The notes below the pieces were generated by a model, which saw only the letters and a list, made by a program, of their open reading frames with translations, did no database searches and was not told the DNA's origin. A stretch of DNA of 24,080 nt from Pleurobrachia bachei (Eukaryota; Ctenophora; Tentaculata; Cydippida; Pleurobrachiidae). The DNA lies in NCBI GenBank assembly GCA_000695325.1, contig AVPN01000086.1:40836-64915 (forward strand), written 5' to 3'. Below, piece by piece: positions 22,924-24,080 of the stretch (the stretch's first letter is position 1; the number at the start of each line of letters is the position of its first letter). Position numbers and translations under genes: made by a program.

Positions 22924-23634
22924 AGGTAAGAGGAGATAGACTGAGTAACGTGGTACAGTGAAGTGAAATGGGAGAATGGCTGAGTGTATGTAATAACAGA
23001 GTTAAAAAGGCGTGACAATGACAGTTAGACTAATTTTTGAACGATACTAACTCGTATTATAACTCGTAGTATCAAGACCTGTCTTGTTCTGAATCTCCTA
23101 CACAGTATGAACGATGTATAATAAGATGTCCAGAGTGCTTTACCCCCGTCCCCCACTACTACATGAGGGCTGGGTGCATTACTTACCCTGACAACCACAT
23201 AGATATCACTAGTTGGGTCAGTTATTGAAAATATCGCCTTCGTCCCCCGGGTGAACGTCTGAAACAATTGATTTATTCCATGTTACACACAGAAACAAAC
23301 TGAGCAAATAATGTTACACGCTACATGTAACATGATTATGTGGTTTGTGTTAGTTGTTTGTAAATGGCGTCTTAGGGACCTCTATTACTGAGTTTTGTCA
23401 GAAAATATTGACCGGTACAGCATAACACCGTATAACGTGCACGTCTATATGTAGTCCTTGTGATGTACACAGGATCACGAAGTAGGAAATGATGTGCCCC
23501 GGATTTACAATGGTGTACATGTTAGATACACAACATTTGTCTCACGGTGAGACTCTCACCTCGTAGTGCAGATCAGGGGTGGCCATTTTTAGCATATCAT
23601 CCGAGTTGAGATCTATATGAACCGTCTCACTCAC
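4737..23634 (-). CDS. DOCK7: DOCK6/7/8-like guanine-nucleotide exchange factor (gene span, partial, 28 exons)
   Basis: DOCK proteins activate Rho-family GTPases (Rac/Cdc42 for this subfamily) and act at the plasma membrane and cytoskeleton. Twenty exon types, eight of them present twice, follow the order of vertebrate DOCK7. In order they are: the FDLNSEQ-like region (exon A), the IFSIT..D.YVVV strand (B), a serine-rich segment plus DFCSRLGSYRMPF (C), the DHR-1/C2 core with YLYVYPLSLNFSNR (E), HHLLFKFYH (G), LPVCTDLPKGVYSI (H), QWVDEYRDIFNV (I), a variable Ser/Asp/Thr linker (L), LLSLMDRGFVFELI (Q), FLHVICQHEHYVPLNLP (R), and RVASLYLPF (T). All junctions are phase-compatible on one path of 3060 nt (1020 codons). 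The start codon and the catalytic DHR-2 lie outside the window. The symbol denotes the DOCK6/7/8 subfamily rather than a proven one-to-one orthologue. Confidence 0.93.
4867..4885 (+). other. tRNA D-arm-like motif in a DOCK intron
   Basis: TTAGCTCAGTCGG (4864-4876) resembles the pol III box A, and GCTC/GAGC can pair as a D-stem. No convincing T-arm or box B follows. Possibly a decayed tRNA-derived SINE head, or chance. Confidence 0.25.
5020..5233 (-). CDS. DOCK7: DOCK exon T
   Basis: 214 bp, enters in phase 2 (completing a serine codon with exon S) and leaves in phase 0 before GTAAGG. It encodes AHDNDPTLTDSARRSRVASL followed by YLPFVTIVMD and LWDF, matching the [20 protein letters not shown] / YLPLIGIIME / LYDF run in DOCK7. 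Acceptor is CTCCCCCATAG. A MITE ends 30 bp upstream of it. Confidence 0.92.
5263..5371. mobile_element. hAT-like MITE, copy 3
   Basis: 109 bp with near-perfect inverted ends, in the DOCK S-T intron. GTCACGTGAC is flanked by AACCAATCAG and AGCCAATCAG on the plus strand. The flanking 8-mers CTAGTTGT and ATATTTGC match at five of eight bases, suggesting an older target duplication. Confidence 0.85.
5454..5581 (-). CDS. DOCK7: DOCK exon S
   Basis: 128 bp, phase 0 in, phase 2 out, acceptor TTCACCCCAG and donor GTGAGT. It encodes YCERHFLVGLLLSLESYIL, matching QQHYLAGLVLTELAVIL of DOCK7. The N-terminal third is lysine/threonine rich and less conserved. The start was chosen as the only pyrimidine-backed acceptor giving phase 0 after exon R. 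Confidence 0.82.
5868..6038 (-). CDS. DOCK7: DOCK exon R
   Basis: 171 bp, phase 0 at both ends, acceptor TATGTTGCAG and donor GTTAGT. It encodes SLKLNFLHVICQHEHYVPLN followed by LPYPHSLF, matching the [20 protein letters not shown] region. The intron upstream (6039-10818) is by far the longest in the window and contains the opposite-strand genes. Confidence 0.92.
6247..6587. mobile_element. pogo-like MITE with iterated terminal module
   Basis: 341 bp from CAGTCGGACCCC to GGGGTCCGACTG, flanked by TA at 6245-6246 and 6588-6589, as in Tc1/mariner-pogo elements. The interior is made of many copies of CACTAAATCGGGG. A second internal end (GGGGTCCGACTGTA, 6437-6450) suggests nested or iterated ends. 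Short open frames here are artefacts of the repeat. Confidence 0.7.
6588..6967. other. Non-coding stretch upstream of the LRRC57 exons
   Basis: No upstream LRRC57 exon, promoter motif or start codon context is recognised. The stretch contains a degenerate MITE and ends in the acceptor TGTTCTACAG. Confidence 0.5.
6834..6940. mobile_element. hAT-like MITE, copy 4 (left end degenerate)
   Basis: The right end is intact (CGGACGGTTCCTG) and the centre keeps GTCACGTGAC and AACCAATCA. The left terminus is scrambled. It ends 27 bp before the acceptor of the first visible LRRC57 exon. Confidence 0.7.
6968..7715 (+). CDS. LRRC57: LRRC57-like leucine-rich-repeat protein, C-terminal four exons
   Basis: Exons 6968-7100, 7231-7330, 7455-7533 and 7674-7715 join in consistent phases (1, 2, 0) and end at TGA 7713-7715. 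They encode the last leucine-rich repeats: VPDSINSLKKLDYLCLSNNR, then VEIDLNQNEIA, VLRLDYNSI and LSLEGNPL. The tail GYDKYNERYAATKRKCD matches the LRRC57 C-terminus EGYDKYMERFTATKKKFA. LRRC57 is a small cytosolic LRR protein of unknown molecular role. About 118 residues are present, roughly half of the usual 239. The 5' exons, with the usual MGN N-terminus, were not found upstream in the window. The gene lies inside a DOCK intron on the opposite strand. It is either continued further left or is a truncated copy. Confidence 0.85.
7845..8347 (+). CDS. PH and BTK-zinc-finger protein, copy 1 (C-terminal exon)
   Basis: An uninterrupted frame begins just after an acceptor (TTCTAATTAG at 7835-7844, or GAACAG ending 7849) and stops at 8345-8347. 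It encodes most of a PH domain (RRFFRLYQDELIYLTPDG, later AWVREIKRL). It then encodes a complete BTK zinc motif, CYHSSAYIKGVWGCC to KYATGC: one His, ten residues, CC, nine residues, Cys, the spacing of BTK itself. A serine-rich tail ends in DDELSGDED. PH-BTK modules bind phosphoinositides. The first PH strands, encoded by a separate exon in the paralogue at 9123, are not found; the first in-frame ATG (7937) would cut the PH domain. This part is spread over four exons in the paralogue, so the copy has lost introns or came through RNA. Confidence 0.8.
8348..9122. repeat. Intergenic stretch with a GA microsatellite
   Basis: A GA repeat fills 8643-8730 and creates Arg/Glu-rich spurious frames. 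The rest is AT-rich with no recognisable exon. It separates the two PH-BTK genes. Confidence 0.75.
9123..10436 (+). CDS. PH and BTK-zinc-finger protein, copy 2 (complete, five exons)
   Basis: Exons 9123-9239, 9439-9590, 9785-9845, 9916-9982 and 10153-10436 join in phases 0, 2, 0, 1 and end at TAG, giving 226 residues. The start ATG has the context TACAATGG and no earlier in-frame ATG. Residues about 6-115 form the PH domain: LKHGLLVKRS, FQSRNFKLFN, LSYWSKDG, RYLYMQ, SWIQLIQ. It is followed by the zinc motif YHPGAIMKGSWTCC to KYASGC with BTK spacing (His-10-CC-9-Cys). A Ser/Arg-rich tail ends CPFSEDELSD. In TEC kinases and RASA GAPs this module recruits the protein to PIP3/IP4-type inositol lipids; here there is no SH3, SH2, kinase or GAP domain. 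It is probably an adaptor or lipid sensor. It lies in a DOCK intron on the opposite strand. Confidence 0.87.
9607..9669. mobile_element. hAT-like MITE, copy 5 (fragment)
   Basis: The core only: TTGATTGGCTGATAACCAGT, GTCACGTGAT, then AACGAGTTCTGATTGGTT. Both terminal repeats are lost. It sits 16 bp after the donor of exon 2 of the second PH-BTK gene. Confidence 0.65.
10819..10908 (-). CDS. DOCK7: DOCK exon Q, left copy
   Basis: 90 bp, phase 0 at both ends, acceptor AAAATTGCAG and donor GTAACA. It encodes DLLSLMDRGFVFELIRTYWE, matching [20 protein letters not shown] of DOCK7. Identical to the right copy at 12117-12206. Confidence 0.92.
10930..11087. repeat. Short minisatellite in the P-Q intron (left copy)
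   Basis: Four imperfect units of GCAAAGTTATTYCTCCCTTG with variable spacers (ACACCSC). Repeated at about 12228-12385 in the right unit. It accounts for most of the intron. Confidence 0.7.
11089..11176 (-). CDS. DOCK7: DOCK exon P, left copy
   Basis: 88 bp, phase 2 in and 0 out, acceptor CCGTTTAG and donor GTGAGA. It encodes a helix ending FVNKSLAYFFQ, matching RLNTSLAFFL before the MDRGFVF helix. Confidence 0.88.
11301..11404 (-). CDS. DOCK7: DOCK exon O, left copy
   Basis: 104 bp, phase 0 in and 2 out, acceptor ATGTCTCTAG and donor GTAGAA. It encodes VKSMAQHL and KSRKSWFPKDYKEDLIRL, matching the VKSMVHHL..PRKSRFPERFMDDIAALV region. Confidence 0.88.
11514..11675 (-). CDS. DOCK7: DOCK exon N, left copy
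   Basis: 162 bp, phase 0 at both ends, acceptor ACTCTCTCAG and donor GTTAGT. It begins with a Gly/Ser-rich linker and ends HEQLVSQWTMSSARVQSYEH then AWFFFEVT, matching [29 protein letters not shown]. Confidence 0.9.
12117..12206 (-). CDS. DOCK7: DOCK exon Q, right copy
   Basis: 90 bp, same sequence and splice sites as the left copy. Its phase-0 end joins in frame either to exon N of the left copy or directly to exon R. Confidence 0.92.
12387..12474 (-). CDS. DOCK7: DOCK exon P, right copy
   Basis: 88 bp, phase 2 in and 0 out; identical to 11089-11176 in exon and splice sites. Confidence 0.88.
12599..12702 (-). CDS. DOCK7: DOCK exon O, right copy
   Basis: 104 bp, phase 0 in and 2 out; identical to 11301-11404. 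Confidence 0.88.
12812..12973 (-). CDS. DOCK7: DOCK exon N, right copy
   Basis: 162 bp, phase 0 at both ends; identical to 11514-11675. In gene order it is the first of the two N exons and follows exon L in phase. Confidence 0.9.
13197..13361 (-). CDS. DOCK7: DOCK exon L (serine-rich linker)
   Basis: 165 bp, phase 0 at both ends, acceptor TTCCCATCCCACTACCAG and donor GTACTT. It encodes a disordered-looking stretch rich in Ser, Asp and Thr (SASLSRNASDSDTDNTEST, then PRGSPVKSLG). This sits where DOCK7 has its phosphorylated Ser/Thr linker between DHR-1 and the helical region. The open frame extends 13 codons upstream, but this acceptor is the best-supported one that keeps phase with exon K. 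Confidence 0.78.
13553..13683 (-). CDS. DOCK7: DOCK exon K
   Basis: 131 bp, phase 1 in and 0 out, acceptor CTCACACAG and donor GTATGT. It encodes IVFKAISDIVRDVHELHRKR and GRNSILASYVAYIF, matching FEAMASIINRLHK..DQHGRNSLLASYIHYVF. It is too short to stand out as an open frame. Confidence 0.88.
14259..14358. mobile_element. hAT-like MITE, copy 6
   Basis: 100 bp with ends CAGGAACCGACCGA / TTGGTCTGTTCCTG. The E-box is mutated (TTCACGTAAC) and a short internal deletion removes part of the ACCAGTATT segment. Both CCAATCAG motifs remain. Confidence 0.82.
14542..14698. mobile_element. Short pogo-like inverted-repeat element
   Basis: The left CAGTAGACCCTCGATTTGG and right CCAAATCGAGGGTCTA are inverted copies about 120 bp apart. 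The terminus resembles Tigger-type CAGTNGNCCCTC ends. A clean TA duplication is not visible. Confidence 0.5.
15053..15260 (-). CDS. DOCK7: DOCK exon J
   Basis: 208 bp, phase 0 in and 1 out, acceptor TTTATCCTCAG and donor GTAATG. It encodes ADLKRSIESLKNLNNKEPLM then RHLHLVLDRLFALL, matching [20 protein letters not shown] / RFLHLLLDKLILLV just after DHR-1. It enters in phase with exon I. Confidence 0.92.
15261..15648. other. DOCK I-J intron
   Basis: 388 bp, AT-rich, no recognisable exon, repeat or regulatory motif. Confidence 0.5.
15649..15738 (-). CDS. DOCK7: DOCK exon I
   Basis: 90 bp, phase 0 at both ends, acceptor CCCTTTTCAG and donor GTATAC. It encodes IRLPTLQWVDEYRDIFNVRV, matching [20 protein letters not shown] of DOCK7. 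An overlapping minus-strand open frame in another phase is a shadow. Confidence 0.9.
15739..16489. other. DOCK H-I intron
   Basis: 751 bp with no exon. Contains a GC-capped hairpin (16293-16342), a poly-G run near 15953-15960 and two CCGCTACATTTA direct repeats (16385, 16449). Confidence 0.55.
16293..16342. repeat. Strong inverted repeat (hairpin)
   Basis: ACCCCATTTGA (16305-16315) pairs perfectly with TCAAATGGGGT (16324-16334) around an 8-base loop. The stem extends imperfectly through GGCGGCGCC / CGCAGCGCC. It lies in a DOCK intron. Confidence 0.7.
16490..16609 (-). CDS. DOCK7: DOCK exon H
   Basis: 120 bp, phase 0 at both ends, donor GTAAGT. It opens with a charged loop (DDKKVKEKDD) and encodes GEHKLPVCTDLPKGVYSIIS, corresponding to the LPV..EKPPQAYSVLSPE end of DHR-1. 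The acceptor TTGGTTGTTTACAG lies inside a truncated MITE. Confidence 0.9.
16612..16675. mobile_element. hAT-like MITE, copy 7 (truncated, at a splice acceptor)
   Basis: Begins GTAAACAACCAATCAGAAC, keeps GTCACGTGAC and ends GGGACCAG. The outer about 18 bp of the left terminal repeat and the whole right end are gone. Read on the minus strand, its end forms the pyrimidine tract and last base of the exon H acceptor. Confidence 0.75.
16676..16796. repeat. ACAA/ACAG tetranucleotide microsatellite
   Basis: Repeats of ACAA and ACAG, partly interrupted, in the G-H intron. It generates a spurious Cys/Leu/Val-rich minus-strand frame. Confidence 0.85.
16831..17014 (-). CDS. DOCK7: DOCK exon G
   Basis: 184 bp, enters in phase 2 (completing a lysine codon with exon F) and leaves in phase 0. 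Acceptor is TTTTCCCACAG, donor GTATAA. It encodes TPVFYEEVKMELPPYLTKNH then HLLFKFYHIQC and GVTWLPL, matching [20 protein letters not shown] / LFTFYHVSC / GYTWIPM, the core of DHR-1/C2. Confidence 0.93.
17058..17104. repeat. 15 bp tandem repeat, three units
   Basis: ACTACTGTACTGAGT three times head to tail, in the intron between exon G and the left lectin gene. Confidence 0.9.
17296..17355. repeat. Small direct duplication at the 3' end of the left lectin gene
   Basis: The segment TTGTTCRACCCACTCCTGAA occurs twice (17300 and 17333). Only the inner copy carries the stop codon and AATAAA; the outer copy has CAACAAAC instead. The right unit has a single copy. Confidence 0.8.
17330..17950 (-). 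CDS. Type II membrane protein with ricin-type lectin domain, left copy
   Basis: A single-exon gene of 206 codons starting MRVVKSF. An upstream in-frame ATG (17959) adds three residues and is preceded by a stop. Residues about 7-25 form one hydrophobic segment after a short basic tail (type II anchor, Golgi-like). Residues about 72-205 form a beta-trefoil: CLVT..LLHKC, QCLDMGAV..VITYGCHRGS and RCFDRTDV..RLVSCNLRLD followed by QRWTL, resembling the C-terminal lectin of polypeptide GalNAc-transferases. No catalytic domain is present. A TATAAAG lies about 95 bp upstream and AATAAA overlaps the stop. It is nested in the DOCK F-G intron on the same strand. Likely a Golgi carbohydrate-binding protein; ligand unknown. 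Confidence 0.82.
   Translation of the reverse strand: MRVVKSFAVRFTWIFALLFISSYLYRGLFSSPHQFPALTVLDRKYQATLASLRDTYTRLPEYWDTVRTVTIHPHNDTTRCLVTGEGKLLLHKCDASTETKFEVFTSRHQGKMSYIRQGNQCLDMGAVNRDTGTPVITYGCHRGSSQEITFDTTARIFYRSEDNRCFDRTDVGGEGGMVRLVSCNLRLDAQRWTLVDLESVQEWVEQ
18043..18049 (-). promoter_or_regulatory. TATA box of the left lectin gene
   Basis: AAATATAAAGCTCC on the minus strand, about 95 bp upstream of the MRVVKSF start and about 60 bp inside the DOCK intron. Conserved at the same place in the right unit. Confidence 0.5.
18108..18178 (-). CDS. DOCK7: DOCK exon F, left copy
   Basis: 71 bp, phase 0 in and 2 out, acceptor CCTCTCTCCAG and donor GTAAGT. It encodes AIYGKSSSKGLTKQALTCIQ then YHN, matching [23 protein letters not shown] in DHR-1. 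It differs from the right copy at three silent positions. Confidence 0.9.
18384..18423 (-). pseudogene. Extra 3' fragment of DOCK exon E with intact donor
   Basis: About 40 bp repeating the end of exon E (the EAEGETAVLE region) with the following GTACATA donor. It has no acceptor in front and is followed by CATGTGTGT-type repeats (18446-18490). Its bases match the right exon E (CCAAGACGG) better than the left one (CCAGCACGG). Confidence 0.75.
18498..18615 (-). CDS. DOCK7: DOCK exon E, left copy
   Basis: 118 bp, phase 2 in and 0 out. It encodes NYLYVYPLSLNFSNRTGSCR then NILLEVQLLEAEG, the start of DHR-1, matching [20 protein letters not shown]. The protein is identical to the right copy. Confidence 0.92.
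18735..18921 (-). CDS. DOCK7: DOCK exon D, left copy
   Basis: 187 bp, phase 1 in and 2 out, donor GTAGGT. It encodes ELCMEIQPASYTDQSILTPS and EVEEFPGREVYIPYHEY, matching LKIDISPA..LTPELLQV..EILEFPARDVYVPNTTY. Two Asp/Glu exchanges distinguish it from the right copy. Confidence 0.9.
19053..19626 (-). CDS. DOCK7: DOCK exon C, left copy
   Basis: 574 bp, phase 0 in and 1 out, acceptor CATTTAG and donor GTAAGT. It encodes IEKTLQKDEL, a Lys/Gln-rich helix, DFCSRLGSYRMPFLWTGFNL (DOCK7: [20 protein letters not shown]), a Ser-rich loop, then WRLFKQETEHLSDEDICKYL (DOCK7: NFFKQEGDRLSDEDLYKFL). The 189 codons compared specify the same protein as the right copy. Confidence 0.93.
19818..20441 (-). CDS. 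Type II membrane protein with ricin-type lectin domain, right copy
   Basis: 207 codons from the conserved MRVVKSF start. The frame stays open to an earlier ATG at 20504 (228 residues), but that extension is not open in the left copy, so the shorter start is preferred. It has the same membrane segment and beta-trefoil motifs as the left copy (QCLDMGAV, YGCHRGSSQE, RCFDRTDV, QRWTL). Differences seen are one extra serine and Thr to Val after the stalk. It lies in the intron between exon F (right) and exon C (left) of DOCK. Stop and AATAAA overlap. Function inferred only from the domain: carbohydrate binding in the secretory pathway. Confidence 0.83.
   Translation of the reverse strand: MRVVKSFAVRFTWIFALLFISSYLYRGLFSSSPHQFPALTVLDRKYQATLASLRDTYTRLPEYWDTVRVVTIHPHNDTTRCLVTGEGKLLLHKCDASTETKFEVFTSRHQGKMSYIRQGNQCLDMGAVNRDTGTPVITYGCHRGSSQEITFDTTARIFYRSEDNRCFDRTDVGGEGGMVRLVSCNLRLDAQRWTLVDLESVQEWVEQ
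20536..20542 (-). promoter_or_regulatory. TATA box of the right lectin gene
   Basis: AAATATAAAGCTCC on the minus strand, about 95 bp upstream of the preferred start; same position as in the left unit. Confidence 0.5.
20601..20671 (-). CDS. DOCK7: DOCK exon F, right copy
   Basis: 71 bp, phase 0 in, 2 out. Same peptide as the left copy. Its phase-2 donor fits exon G or exon C-like partners only if the frame allows: joined to the left exon C it would shift the frame. Confidence 0.9.
20886..21003 (-). CDS. DOCK7: DOCK exon E, right copy
   Basis: 118 bp, phase 2 in, 0 out, acceptor CTCCCTTGTCAG and donor GTACAT. Same peptide as the left copy with a few silent changes. Confidence 0.92.
21159..21345 (-). 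CDS. DOCK7: DOCK exon D, right copy
   Basis: 187 bp, phase 1 in, 2 out, acceptor CCCCTTTTCAG and donor GTAGGT. It reads YTEQ and VENK where the left copy reads YTDQ and VDNK. Confidence 0.9.
21475..22048 (-). CDS. DOCK7: DOCK exon C, right copy
   Basis: 574 bp, phase 0 in, 1 out, acceptor CATTTAG and donor GTAAGT. Directly follows exon B in phase. About 35 base differences from the left exon C, all silent in the stretch compared. Confidence 0.93.
22155..23186. other. DOCK B-C intron, repeat-rich
   Basis: No exon recognised. Contains GCGCGGTG / CACCGCGC inverted words (22173-22180, 22197-22204), GA-rich DNA at 22436-22515 and 22628-22672, and a CT microsatellite at 22889-22922. Confidence 0.6.
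22889..22922. repeat. CT microsatellite
   Basis: About 17 uninterrupted CT units in the DOCK B-C intron. Confidence 0.95.
23187..23258 (-). CDS. DOCK7: DOCK exon B
   Basis: 72 bp, phase 0 at both ends, acceptor ATTGTTTCAG and donor GTAAGT. It encodes RGTKAIFSITDPTSDIYVVV, matching [20 protein letters not shown] of DOCK7. Confidence 0.92.
23560..23634 (-). CDS. DOCK7: DOCK exon A
   Basis: 75 bp, phase 0 at both ends, acceptor CTACCCTCAG and donor GTGAGA. It encodes VSETVHIDLNSDDMLKMATP, matching ISENFYFDLNSEQM. It is the most N-terminal exon in the window; earlier exons lie to the right. Confidence 0.88.
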
Positions 23635-24035
23635 CTGAGGGTAGAGGCAGTTAGCTGTGTCTGTATGTTAACTCATCATTTCCCGGTGCTCCAAACCCCC
23701 TTACTAGCTGTGCGGCTTATTATTTGTTATTGGTGAATGGTGGGGGAGGGATGTATCGGTAGAAGCGACGCGACGCGAATTTTGAAGGAAATAAATGGAG
23801 CCCATTAATAAAATTTTCTGACACGTAAATTTTCTAGAAGGAGGAGAGGTCAATAACTGGGTATCTGTGGGAAATTTACGGCTTTGTTTGGCTTCTTACA
23901 CACGCGGTGTAAGACCTATAGCAAGCATTATATGCTGCAGTAAGGACCCCCCGGTACTATGTTTTTCCTGACCATTGTGTGTGTGTGAATGTGTACATGT
24001 CCCTGGATCATGAACAGGATGTGTTATTGAATGTG

Positions 24036-24080
<45 letters not shown>
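23635..24080. other. DOCK intron to the right window edge
   Basis: No exon recognised; a GA microsatellite fills 24040-24080 and runs off the window. Confidence 0.65.

Overview
The window comes from an animal genome. It has spliced genes with GT..AG introns, many only 100-400 bp long. It encodes a Na+/K+-ATPase alpha exon, a DOCK-family exchange factor, an LRRC57-like protein and BTK-type PH proteins, and it is dotted with short transposons and GA/CT microsatellites. Compact introns and nested genes would suit an early-branching invertebrate such as a sponge or cnidarian, but the sequence does not prove a phylum. All exon models were built by eye from splice sites, phase continuity and remembered family similarity; no search was run.

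The main gene is on the minus strand: the middle part of a DOCK6/7/8-subfamily (DOCK-C) guanine-nucleotide exchange factor, running from 23634 down to 4737 and open at both ends. I place 28 exons whose phases fit, including the DHR-1/C2 domain (exons E-H) and part of the helical region that follows. DHR-2, the catalytic part, lies outside. Two tandem duplications lie inside the gene. Four exons (C-D-E-F, about 2.4-2.5 kb per unit) are present as diverged but protein-conserved copies at about 17216-19734 and 19736-22154. Four later exons (N-O-P-Q, about 1.3 kb per unit) are present as almost identical copies at 10440-11730 and 11731-13028. The second duplication is frame-neutral (444 nt). The first is not (950 nt), so the two C-F sets cannot simply be joined in series and look like alternative cassettes.

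Each C-F unit also carries a single-exon gene on the same strand, in the intron after exon F. It encodes a small type II membrane protein with a GalNAc-transferase-like ricin-type beta-trefoil lectin domain and no catalytic domain.

The 4.8 kb DOCK intron between exons Q and R holds plus-strand genes: the C-terminal exons of an LRRC57 orthologue (6968-7715), then two paralogous PH plus BTK zinc-finger proteins (7845-8347, largely intronless, and 9123-10436, five exons).

The left 4.7 kb is mostly repeats: a 0.9 kb block present twice, a 1.1 kb element with terminal inverted repeats, pogo/Tigger-like ends, and one isolated Na+/K+-ATPase exon (2732-2873). A 100-109 bp hAT-like miniature transposon recurs seven times. 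It carries a CACGTG core flanked by CCAAT boxes, and one copy supplies a DOCK splice acceptor.
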